Origin: Darksidea phi
Lineage: Eukaryota > Ascomycota > Dothideomycetes > Pleosporales > Lentitheciaceae
NCBI GenBank assembly: GCA_030770425.1
Contig: JASJFT010000155.1
Coordinates: forward strand, 1 to 64,000
DNA: 64,000 nucleotides
Direction of reading: 5' to 3'
Positions 11,801 through 23,500 of the stretch are shown piece after piece. Below the pieces are notes generated by a model. That model was not told the origin of the DNA and did no database searches. It was given only the letters and a program-made list of their open reading frames with translations. Each line of letters opens with the position of its first letter. Positions within the stretch are counted from its first letter, which is position 1. Made by a program: the position numbers and the translations under genes.

Positions 11801-14800
11801 ACGAGGCGGATGAGCACCTGTTCTGTGCTTGTTAATAGAAGACTGTGTAGATCCCTAATACCACTGAGCAGGCAAAGAGGGGCACGAACACCGTCGATTT
11901 GGTTCAATTTTGATACGCTCAAGATCAGCGAAGCTACAATAGTGAGCGGGGGGTGGGGGGCAAGGGCATTATATACGTGAAAACTTTGGAGCTCGGACCT
12001 TCGTGCCACAAGGCGACTAGAGAGGGTTAGCGTAAATGGGACTGTCGAGTTTAGGTACTGGAGTGAATGGAATGGCATGTGGAGTACTGGAATGGGATGC
12101 TTGCCAGAGGCGGCATAGACAGGAAATCGAACAGAGACGGGGGAGACTGAGATTTCCAGGAGATGCATTTAGACTGGGTGCAATATGATGGCGTTGTTGT
12201 GTTATTTCTTTTGGCAATCGCCCTGGCCTTGGAAGGCTCTCGTCCGTCGATCCCGGCTGTGATCCAAACAGCCAAAAACCGTCCGCCGCCGAAACCCCGG
12301 TCCTGAGTCCGTCTTCGAAAAGCGCTCCTCGAATAACTTCAATCGCAGTATCTGAGATGCTGCGTTGCGCCGGCCTCCTCGAAGACCAAGAGTACCCCGC
12401 GCATGCTCTCTTGCTCACTCTAACCCTCTGGAGACCAACCGAAGAGATTGAAAACGACGGACGAAGGGAGACGACAAAGAGGGATGGTATAACGGAGATC
12501 GGCCGAGAGAGATTGACAGTTGCAAACGGAATTAGAGGTTGACGGGTCCGTTGAGCAACTCTCATTGCTCTCAGAACCCGTTGCGCCACTTGGGATGTCC
12601 TTGGCGGCGATTGTAACCCTAGTAGCTCTCTGAGCTACCATTTTCCCCCCAAAGGTTGAGCACTTCGGTCCGCGAAATTATCGAAGTATCGTAGCTTATT
12701 AGCGGCGCCAGGAGGGTCGATCCGGCGGCATGAACCTCGCTAACAGGTAATTAGCTAATACTGCCACAGCGCCGACACAATCTGCAGTCGCACGCCGATT
12801 GGGAATGACTTGAGAAAGCTACTATTGCTAAGGTAAGCGATCTTTTCAACTCCCTAGCTGCAACACAAACGTCGTCGACTAACTGCGTCGTTAACATCCG
12901 TGGCAGCGAAGCGGCGGAAGCGGTTCTAAAGATCTCAAAGGTAAGCGTTTAGCAGAAAGCGCAGCCAATCTCTCGGTATAAGCGCGCGAAACAGCGATCT
13001 ACCATCAACTTTTCCCTTTCTGGCTTCGTCACATCGCGCCTAGGGATAGACTGCTTACTCGCTTTCAACAAGCTTCTAGTACAACCCACAGTCTTGAACC
13101 GAACCGCCGTAGGACATCATCCGTCGAGCCTCCTCAGTATACGGCCGCACCAACCGCCGCCAGCACACCTTGCAGATACAGAGCCATCTGTAGATAAGCT
13201 TGAAAGGAAGGAAACTTCCGGTCAGATGAGAAGGGAAACGACGTACCACCCGTAGCTGCACCATAACAGTCATGTGGTAGAAGCAGACAGAGGACCGAGC
13301 GATCCCCGGGGCCAATTTGACTGACTACGGAACATTGCAACTGCTGGCCACGCGCGGGGAGAAACGGCTTCATTGAGCACCTGAAGTATGTCAGTACAAT
13401 GGAAAGAGATAAGGTATGTGTTGGCCTTGAGCTGTTGGGGTATGGCGCCGTTGCCAGCGGCGGCGTCGTTCTTTGTACAGGCTGATTGCGTGAGGCACAG
13501 AACAAGAAACTCCGATATGCAGACATATCGAAACACTTAATACATCGCTCAACTCCTCTACCCATCATCGCCTCCTACTACGATTGCATACAAGCATTAG
13601 CTGTAACAAGACGGGAGCGAAGTACGACAAAGATTCCGTGGTAACAAAGGGAAGCATACAATACAGGCGAAGAAATTGATACAAGATTGCGACCAAGGAA
13701 AAAGACCGGGATAACAGGAACCGGGCTGACCTGGTGGCGCTTGACTTAAGAAGCGCGTTCGAGCGCTCTGATTCCCATGCTGCAAAGCTGCCAGTCTGGA
13801 GAAACCAGGCTGCAGCGGCGGCTACGGACGCCCATGCGGCGTGCTTCTCATCGCTTGAATGAAGGCCTGGAAGGCCTGATGGCATGCTCGGTACGTTGCT
13901 CCGTGTCGCCATTGCTTCCAGTGTCCCCTGCTCACACAGCTTAGTTCATGACAAGTCGACGACTAGCAGATGTCGCCTTACACCTGACGCGCCGCCCAAT
14001 CGTCATACCGTAACCGTTTCTTTCGATGCTTTCAACCACAAACTCTCGCGAATACTCAAGACGCATAACAAGGCTGAAATTGGGTTGAAAAGAACAAAAG
14101 GCACAAAATAGGGCGGGAGGATGAAAAGGTGGGGGCTGATCAACGAAAAGGAAAGCAGAGGTTGGACTTACCTCTGCATCGCGACGACTTTCTAGATGAG
14201 AAGTAGAGGAGCGCACTAGCTATCGATTGCTGACGAGTGTGTGGAACACGGCCGAACGCCACGTACGTATCGAACGTCTTCGTCAACATTAGCGCTGCTT
14301 CCAACTCACAGTCGGTTGCGATACATGTCTAGGATGACAACGAATCCGCAAGCTTTGGGGCAATGATGAGGTATGTGATACGGCGCTACAGGGGCCTGTC
14401 CGTTTGACGTCTAATATGAGTGGTAGGCTAGCCTGTCCAAGGACAGCTCCTTCCCAACACGTGTCTCCGAACGCCGATCGTCCCACCTCCCCACGAGCCA
14501 CCGTGAGCTCCTACTACCGTATCGGTCCACATACCATAGCATGTTCTATACCAAGTCTCAGTGTGAGAGTGAATAACTGCTTGGGGTTAGAGGAAGTTTC
14601 CAGTCAGAGCAAAAGTGGAAGTGGGCATCAGAATCGTCCTGTCCTCAAATGGATCGGTACAGCCGCACCGTATTTTGAAACGCCACAAAGGTACGTGAGG
14701 GTCTAGAGAGGAGAATACAAGGCTAACCGTTACAAGCGGAGGTTTCATTTGATGTCGCGTACTCCGATTCAATACTGCCTTCATGCATTAGCTCCACTGT

Positions 14801-15699
14801 AACACATCGCGGCGACCAGTTGTGACGGAATTCATATGGTTCAGATGTGTACTCTTGTCGTCAAAGATGATTGGTTTGCTAGGAAACTCATCCTCAGGGG
14901 TTTTTACTACGGGGATGATGATCGCATACTTACTGTTGGTAGGGACTGTCGCTCGTTTCTCCGATTTCAGAGCTGGGGAGGCCGCAAGCAATTTACATCA
15001 TGCCGGCAAAATTACCAGTCGGTGTTGCTTAAATTCGAGTGAACTCCTTGAGCGCAGTTTGGAGATTCAGAAAATGATGTGTGTTGCGCGTCATGGCTCT
15101 TCAGCCGGATTCAGCTGTTCATCGTTGAGGTACGGGAGCCCGTTGGAATGAGCGTTGCACTGACACTCAACAGTTTGGACAACACTTCATTATACCCAAC
15201 TCGGACCCAGCTCGCGGCTTTGGGAGCTCACCTACGCAATCTGTCAGCGGACATTCGAAAGCATCTTGCAAGGAGGCAACCGATCGCAGTGGATTAAATA
15301 CGTCCATTGACTTCAGCCGATATACAGCCGAATTAAGTTCGACTGGCGGTCATGATTAACGTGCGTTCATTCAGTGCAAATCCATTATCGTCTACTTACC
15401 TCCGGATAAATTTGGCCTACCTGGTCTCCGCTTACGTCGGGCTCCCGCGAGGGCAACGACTAGAACGAGCAGATACCCTCTATTCATATCAGCACTACTC
15501 GGGGAATAAGAAATTATCGCAGGTCAGTAGATGCTGTGGTCAGAAAGCTGTTGACTCCCTGCGCTCTAGGCGAAAGAAGGGTGTAGCGGCAATCATCAAA
15601 GTATGTGTGCTGGCGGGAAAGTATGAAGGAACACTAACTTTCAGCAGGTAGATATCTGTGCGTCTTCAATGGCAAACACTACCTTTTCCTCAAAGCAAT
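8878..15699. other. long stretch without an intact gene
   Basis: Nearly 7 kb carries only frames that lack family resemblance. Minus-strand frames at 11013-11666 and 12017-12589 are the longest, but their composition is arginine/serine-rich and shadow-like. Intron-like segments occur, for example GTACGT at 14691 through a GGCTAACC branch to GCGGAG at 14741, and GTATGTGTG near 15600 through CTAAC to TTTCAG. This suggests former spliced genes, but no reading frame can be chained across them. Confidence 0.35.
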
Positions 15700-16215
15700 T
15701 ACTTTGATCAACAATCTGGTCGCGTGTTAGCTTGCAAGGAAAGGGATATGTACTGACCTTTGATGTATGTCTTCTACTAGGTTTCAGCATAAGACCGACT
15801 CGAAATTCGCAAATACCGGAAAATATTCAAGAATCATCGGATCAAGACATTAAATTGACTTCAAGGTAGATCGGTCAAAGGATTTCCAGTTGTGGTTCAG
15901 CAGAACGGTGAGTACGCATGAGCAAAGAATGGAAGTGTACTGACCTTGCGAACATACATCTACTGCATTCTTATGCGCAGAGCTGGCGGATGTCTCGGAA
16001 ATCGCCGTTCGCGCCAGATGGAGAAGACCTGTTCTGGTTAACCGTGCTCTAAAGCGAAAGCTCTGGAGGGGCGTGTATATTTTTATGGCTCAGAAAATAA
16101 GGTAAGATCATAATGAATCAGTTGGAATGGTATTCTTTTAAATCAACATCATTGCAGTAAGTGGACCTGGGGTAGTTGGTAGTTGGGACTGTACTGACCT
16201 TTCGAGCACCTCAAG
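15700..16215 (+). repeat. series of intron-like segments sharing a TACTGACCT core
   Basis: GTACTGACCT occurs at 15750-15759, 15937-15946 and 16191-16200, with a fourth copy far away at 10066-10075. Two copies sit inside good introns: 15908-15980 (GTGAGT to GCGCAG) and 16157-16215 (GTAAGT to CTCAAG). The first has an acceptor at 15780 (TCTACTAG). The first two also share flanks (ACCTT, then a CTACT box). The sequences between them do not encode a clear protein. They could be introns of a dead multi-exon gene or related intron-like repeats. Confidence 0.35.
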
Positions 16216-16346
16216 ATCAACCTCAAGCATCCTACATGAACATTGGAGGTACCACCAAGTGTACAGCGTACCTAGCCAACGTCAGCAAAACCTACCGTAA
16301 ACTGACCCACTCTCACCACCCAGCAAACTAGCCACCATGGTAAACG

Positions 16347-16568
16347 AAAGAATGTACGAGCACAGAAAACCACAAGCCGTATCGAGCGGGTGGGCGCTAC
16401 CAGCTCAGGTATTTATCTGGCGTCGCACACCGCAGGCTTCATAAAGTAAACCTCCCACCACCAGAGGATCAACGGACTGATACTCCGTTTGCGTAGTTTT
16501 CAACTTATAAGCACTCTCCCCCCTGGTTCATCACGGCCATGCGGTGCCTTGTGTTGCTCTAGGCCAGT
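16347..16568 (+). repeat. diverged repeat, copy A
   Basis: The unit begins AATGTACGAGCACAGA, passes through a GTCGCAC...CTTCATA block about 80 bases in, and ends CTAGGCCAGT at 16559-16568. Copies B and C share both ends and this middle block in the same order and strand. Confidence 0.55.
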
Positions 16569-16899
16569 GCCGGCGGAGACATGATATAGAAGATCGTATC
16601 TCGTTGGCTTGGGCCGATAAAATAAGGAATTGGTGTGGTGGTGTACTAGGTGTGGGGATGGGAGACGTACCGGCTTGTGGAAAAAGAGTAATGAATATGG
16701 TGGACCTGGTGGCTTGTCAGCAACTGGGTATCAAGAATCAACAGAGAAGATGGTGGATCCGACCTCGGTGGTACACCTACATCTCCAACCCGGACGAAAA
16801 GGATAGGGATAGCCTATTCGTCACATCAACAGGCAAACCGAAAATCAGCCACCAAGACTGCCGCCACAATCGCCCTCCTACAAATTCAAACCGACACCG

Positions 16900-17107
16900 A
16901 AAATGTACGAGCACAGACAACCACGAGGCATACAGCGGAGGCGCGCCTCATGCCCCGGGATTTGCCCTGCGTCGACGCAGACCTTATATTTGGAGACGGC
17001 CATGTCCCCACCGTCTTTTTTCTCGTGAAAAGAACACGACAGATACTACACATTGCTCTCCGACATTCCCACCTGGACTGCGCGTCCCTTCTTTTATCTA
17101 GGCCAGT
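16900..17107 (+). repeat. diverged repeat, copy B
   Basis: The unit begins AAAATGTACGAGCACAGA, has GCGTCGACGCAG...CTTATATT in the middle and ends CTAGGCCAGT at 17098-17107. It is collinear with copies A and C. Confidence 0.55.
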
Positions 17108-17676
17108 TGACTTGTCCAGCCCCTGGTGGACAAGCGGCGTTTGAGCAGGCTTATTGAGGAAGCGGGCTCGGTTGCCATAGCCGGTTGAAGGGATGCTGAG
17201 GAATAGGTGGTTGAAGAAATAGGAATGGAGGAGAAAGTATGAACTTACCAGAATGGCATTTGACCGAATGGGACCTGAGTGTCTTGTCAGAAAACTCAAA
17301 ACAAGGACAAGATGAGCTTGAGAGCAACACGAGCTCAGAGGGTGTGTGTATGAGGCTGTCAAACATGTATGTTCTGTTTGCAGAATCCATGTTTCTCATC
17401 ATCGCCAGTCAGGGAACATTGAAGGGCAAACTTACTCACGGCACCGCTGAATCTACACCAATGTTAGATCCGTTCTGGACCATCATCATACGAAGACAGG
17501 ATGCTGGAAAGTGGAAACCCGGCGACTTACAAATTCGAAGCTGGACCGTTAAAGTTCGAGTAGAGCAGTGTTGACCACAACGAAGTCTCAGTGGGGCCTA
17601 CCACTCTATGATTTCTACACGTCATTAGCAGCTCATTTGATACGAATCGCGCAAAAAGACAACTAAAAAAGAAAGC

Positions 17677-17866
17677 AAAATGTACGAGCACGGAAAACCT
17701 CCCGTCGCATGGTGGGCGGCCACAGCGACGAGGGAATCTACCTGCGTGCGACACGGTCTTATATCTTCAAATTGACCAAATTCTGACACCTCTAGATAGA
17801 GGCGGGTGCCCGGCCCCATGCCATCTACCGAGCACCTCCCGTGGTATGACATTATTCTAGGCCAGT
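17677..17866 (+). repeat. diverged repeat, copy C
   Basis: The unit begins AAAATGTACGAGCACGGA, has GCGTGCGACACGGTCTTATATC in the middle (quoted here only for its GCGACACGGTCTTATA core) and ends CTAGGCCAGT at 17857-17866. Read on the minus strand, copies A and C also share a CSYIL peptide, so the unit could come from a duplicated small gene. Confidence 0.5.
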
Positions 17867-20563
17867 TGGTGACAGACGCGTGCATGGAAAGCGCGCATCC
17901 AATGTTCACTAGGCCAAACAAACATGGTTGTATGGAACAAAAAGGTTGAATCGAGACGTACCGCTATCGTAAGCGATGAACGAGAGGACGACGTGGTGGA
18001 AAAGCGTGGTGGAAAAGGTTACCGACTTGGAGACATAACTTGCGAACCTAGCGAGTGTCAGCACCATTCAGAAAAGGATCTTGAAATCAGGATAGACGAT
18101 GAACGAAACAAGAAAGAGAAAAAAACGAATGTGTGGGCCGGGAACTCCCACATCGAGAAACGGCTGGGTAGAGCCTTCCACTCGAAAGTGGCCAAGCAAA
18201 ACCTGGATCGATATGGTTCCATCCGGGCACCACCCCCTTTACCCTTCACAACAGTAGGGCTCTGCTCAGCAGCCACCCATCGACGCATTTCGAGACTTTC
18301 CCCGAGGCCCTAAGGACACCCAAGTACCGTAGGACTGCCTACCCGCGCCCCACGAATCCGGAATATCTTACCACACGGATCTCGACTTCGCTAACGAAGA
18401 AACACCGAAGGGAGCAATGCATTCCCGGGCTGAACTGGCGAGTGTGATGGGGTTGTTCTTGGCCACTTTAGGAAACGAAGCCGGCTATGTGGAAGCCGAC
18501 CCCCAACCCTCCTCCTTGTGGCCGTTGTGAGGAAGAGAGCAAGCGATGAGGCAACAGACGAGGTATGAAATACATGAAGGGTAAGAAGAAGAGTGTCATC
18601 GATGAAAGAGAAAGATTCTCACCTAGGGGTATGCTATTGCCGGCCTGTGGCGTCCCGACCGAAGCCAGCACTAACAATTCTGGAATCCGAAGCTCGACCG
18701 GAGGGACAACAGCTTGTTAGACATTATTGAGATGAATAACTCGTTCGTATTGTATTCCTTCACTCCTCGCTTTCTGTCGCGGCCGACCCAGGTCTGACTT
18801 TTGTCAAAAGTGGGTGATCGAGTTGATCGAAGTCCACCTTGCTATAGGGCGTTCCGATCCAGTACACCTATCCACAACCAAGTCAGCTCAAGTCGATATA
18901 TGTTTCCACGGCTAGACCAAAGATATTCAAAGACAAAAGGAGATCTACTCAAGACTTCAAAGTGCCCACCAGCTGTAGTACCCATTGAGCACGGACAACG
19001 ACCTGGCGAATAGATTTCGTCTCAGATCAGTCGAAGGTCAGAACGAGAGTCGACGGCGGTCCAAGGAAGCAATGTTGTCTACCGAATTGTTGGTGTGCAT
19101 GGACGAGAAATGCGTAGTCGCTGCGAGGTTGTCCTCCATGGTATTGTCCGCGCTGCAAATCGCCGAATCCAACAAGAGGTATCGTGGCCGTCGAGCCGAA
19201 ACAATGACGGGGCTTGTTAGCACCAACAAGTAGCTTTGCGGCTGCTACTGGTGAAGGAACGGAGGCCCTTTGTGCTAGGTTTCTGTGACGATGGCTTCTG
19301 AAGTAGTCGCCCGCCGCCGAAGGACATTACCGTGTTAGCCAGGATTGCGCTTTCCGCCGAAGCAAAGCAAAAAACGGTGTTGAGATACTAAGAGCCTTAC
19401 TCAGTCGGATCAGCCGGGTGTGAGGCGCTGTTGAGCTCGCCAATCCCACCCCGCCGCAAGCCCCCCAGGCGTGTCGAGGCGACGGGGCGAGTAACAACTC
19501 GACCCTCTGTTGTCGCCGACATACAGCAGAGAATTGAATGAGATATCAAAGGAGTTGTCTTACTGCTTCATGTTGTTGCAGCCGCAGAGGAGTGCTGTTT
19601 GCTGGTTCGTAGCGCCCGAGTCTAGACAAAGGCGCATTGTGAAGCGACCCTCGACACCCCGCCCTCGTCTACAACTCGCTCGAGAGGCTGCTAGGAGGAC
19701 ATCGTATGTTCTGAGAGCTATCTGTATTGGCGAGAAAGCAATCAGTATGAGAGTCGGGGTGCAGAAGGGCTTGCCGTCGCCCTCGGACGACCCAAACCTT
19801 GACCGAAACCGTCGCCCGCAGTGCCAGAGAGGCCAGGAAGAAGAAAGACACTTGCCATGCAAGCATCCATAGGATGGCAAGAAGGGCATCAGCAAAAGCT
19901 GTGGCGAAGTATGATACGTGTTGTTGTTGTTGTTGTCGGCGGTGGTGTTGTGGAGGAGAAGAGGGGGGTGAGTGTGAAGGGACCGAGAATATTAAGGGAA
20001 GAGAAAAGTCAAAACAACCACACGCGCGAAGCCTATGCCAAGGCTAGCTACCAACGACGTAGCAACAGTTATGGCTCCGACAAAGGCTTTGGGTGAAGCA
20101 AGCGAAGGTCGAAAGTTGGGTATAAGATATAGAAGTTTTCGAGCTATCCCATACTACCTAACCATGCACATCTCGACGACGATGCCCTAGATAAGGGATC
20201 GACCTTTGTGTTCTGAACCAGCGACGCATCTTCTCCACTCATTACACCCCCTCTGGCGCCTACGAGTTCCGAGCATCAATACATCTTGCCACTACTCGCA
20301 AATATCCCGCCCCTTATACCACCCGAAACACTTTTGCTACGAACCCATAACACTACACACATTGGGATATAATCATAATAACACTGCCGTACATCCCTTC
20401 GGGCGGTCAGTATCTTCACAACCCACCATGCAATGTAGATGGAGACTCACCTGATACATCATAGAACATCTGCTAATAAGCCGTAGCAATAACGCCCTGA
20501 GGGGCGCCCACCACGAGGTTGAGAACGAACCTTGCTTGTCACGGATATCGCCTCAAACACCCA
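17867..20563. other. region without a convincing gene
   Basis: A charged 129-residue plus-strand frame at 17924-18313 has an ATG but no recognisable domain and no conserved look; I leave it uncalled. A short TTG run lies at 19921-19936. The last few hundred bases are the 3' flank of the coiled-coil gene. Confidence 0.3.
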
Positions 20564-23500
20564 TTAACGCATACCACGCCTGCCTCCATGCTCTGTCGAC
20601 TCGAGTTCCTGATCAAAGCGTGCAGTATCGCTACCACGCTTCCTACCGCCTGAAGTGTACGTATCAGTACATAATTCAAGGAGAGAAGGGAAAGATGAGA
20701 ACATACCTAGAGCTCGCTTGGGACCAAGTGGGGCACGATGGGTCGGCTTCGGTTGTGCAGACCTAGATGGCGGAGCCATCTGGGTCTGACTGGATCGGAT
20801 CGTGTCCTGAGAACTATTTTGGCTACGGCGACGAGTTACGGGGCCGGAAGTTGCGGGTGCGCCCCGCTGGGATGCCTTGCGAGCGACACTAGTAGGAAGC
20901 GACTGCAAAGGGCTTCGGATCCGCTTGGATGAGACGCGATCATCAGCGTGACTCTCGGGACTTTTACGCTTGCGGCTAGGTTCCCCGCTCCGAATTTGTG
21001 GAGTACTACTGCGCTGACGGGTGTGAGCTGTTCCACGCGCCCCGACATGATGGCCGTGAATCTTGTGCGTAGAAGGCTGACGATGGGCATGGTCGGGAGA
21101 GCTAGCATCGGATATAACAACCGTGTCAGCGTGCTTGGGAGCCTTCGGCTGATGATGTACAGATCGCGAAGCGTCCGCACGGCAGGATGCGCCGGGTTCG
21201 AGGAACGGGCCTGGCGCCGTCATTCTTAGTGCGCTATTGGCCTGTGATTTAGGACGGTCTTGGGACCGATGCATCCGAGGATCTTGGCCAGATGCGTTGG
21301 GATTTCGGCTAGGAGTCTCAATACTCCGCTGGTGTGCCGGAAGCTCTTCGACATGATCAAGCTCTTGGAACGGCGATACTCCAACGGGCGCAACGCTATT
21401 TTCGAACTCCTTCATATCAATCAGTTCGCCGCTTGGAGCATCGGAAAGGCTAGAGGAGGTTCCGTCTTTTGCAGTTTGAACCCCCTCGGCCAGTCTCACA
21501 CCGAAATCGTTGAACGTCTGAGTCAACCCCGTGCGTCCCCCTGGTTTGGCATCAGTTGCAGGATCTATAACGGAGACCCCATTTTCATCGAGCCGTTCCC
21601 GAGTACCAAGACCTTCCAAATGATCTAAATCAAAGGCATCCTTATCGTCCGATGTTACCTCATACTCATCATGGCAGGCTTGCGACAAATTCGGTCCACC
21701 AGGTTTGGGATTCAGGGGAGTTCGAGACTGTCCAACAACACTAAGTACGGAAGTGTTCTGCCGGTTAACCTTCTTCCGCGGTCGCCCAGCATGAACACTC
21801 GCTGTCGTAGTCAAAGGCGTGCTAGCCACCGTCGATGGCACATCGACTTGGGATGCGAATTGATGCAGAGCACCCTGATGATGCCGCTCCTGCTCCTTCG
21901 CTTTTAGCAGGCTTCGTAGTTCGTTTATCTCAGTCTGAAGATCTCTCTTCTCGACTGAAAACCTCGTCTGGGCATCATTGAACTTAGACTCGGCGATTCG
22001 AGCCCGTTCTAGGCTCAATCCCAGATCCTGGTTCTCCTTCCGCAAGGACTCCGCCTGGTTCCGCAATTCCAGAACCGTGGCTACATCTTTCTCATTTGTC
22101 TCTAGGCGAACGTTCAGGTCTTTCTGCAGAGTGCCAACTGTACTCAGGTTCTCAGTCAATTCCGACTCCAGCCGGTCTTTCTCCTGCTGATAGATCGTGA
22201 TCCTACCCTCAAGGCTAATGTAATTTTTGCGCAAGTCCTCGAGTTCCCGCTCTTTGACTTGAAAGTCCATGGTCCTCTGTGCGAGTTGCTGTTTAAAACT
22301 TGCCGCCTCGAATGCCAATGAAGACCCTTCATCAGCGGCCTGCTGGAGCTTCTTCAGTTTCTCCTCAGCTTCGATCTTTGCTTCCCGGAGCACCTTGCCC
22401 TCGGAAGTGAGGCTATAAATATCCTCTTGAACGCGTTGTAGCTTGTCCCTCACAAGCCCCACCTCCCTAGTCAGGCTAAGGGTTGACTCTTGATACTCAT
22501 CTCTCTCCGCTCGTAGACGATGAATCTCATTACCTAAGGAAAGTTCCTTCTCCTTGAGCGCATTTCGATGTATTTCTTCGATCCGTTGAATATCAGCAGA
22601 GGCATCGAGAGCCTGTGGGACGCATTAGCGTACTGAACGGTCTATGAGATCAAAAACTTGCCTCGCGCTTCTGATCCTGCCCAGCTTGGTTTTGCTGAAT
22701 CTGCTCGATTTGATCAATTTTCTCGACAATCACGGCCTTTTGTTCCGCCGCCAATTGCTACTTACGTTAGAGGAATACCCAAACAGCCATGAGAATGTTA
22801 CCTTTGACCTGGCCACCTCATCTCCTTGATCTTGCAAATGCTGGCGGGCATGATCGAGCTCCGTAACCTTGGTTTGCAGATCTTTCTCAGCTTTTCTCAT
22901 CTGGTCTCGCATATTGGCCAATTCCTGCTGAAGCTCTGATAGGTCGGAGTGGTGGTTGTGGTGGTTGTGGGTAGTCTCTCTCAGATCAACAAGTTCTTGC
23001 TCCAGCTGAGCATATCGCGACTTAAGATCACACTCATTCTGACGATAGCCACAGATGCTCTCCTCGAGCTGCGTACAGTGTTCTTTCTGCGCATCGACTT
23101 GTTGGGTGAGGAGTTGGTTCGCATGTTGTACTTTGCGACACTCGGCGACAGCTTCGTCATACTTGAGCACTTCAGAATGGAGGTGCTGCAGCTGACTACG
23201 GATGTAGTGCTGGAGGTCTTCCATAGGAAAACGGTCCTCTTGTACGAAGGTAGCAACTTCATTCAATTTCGTCCCAATGCTACCGATCTATCAGCACCTC
23301 CATGAGCTGCGTTACGGTAGACTCACCTCTCATGCACGAAACAGAGCTTTCTCTCCGCTTTCTGCAGATCTTCGGCGGTGAGGAAGGGGGTTGCTTGCAG
23401 GCTGTGAAGAGCATCAATAAATTGCTTCAGGTGGGCATCACGCTCTTCATCGGCGGTAATGTTGTCCAAAGACCCTTTGACGGTTCCGAGTTTATCGGCA

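Noticed and set aside
12017..12589. 190-codon minus-strand open frame
   Set aside because: It begins at GTG; from the first ATG the sequence has no recognisable family and lies in a decayed region.
16544..17101. 185-codon plus-strand open frame
   Set aside because: It runs across parts of repeat copies A and B, so the open frame is probably incidental.
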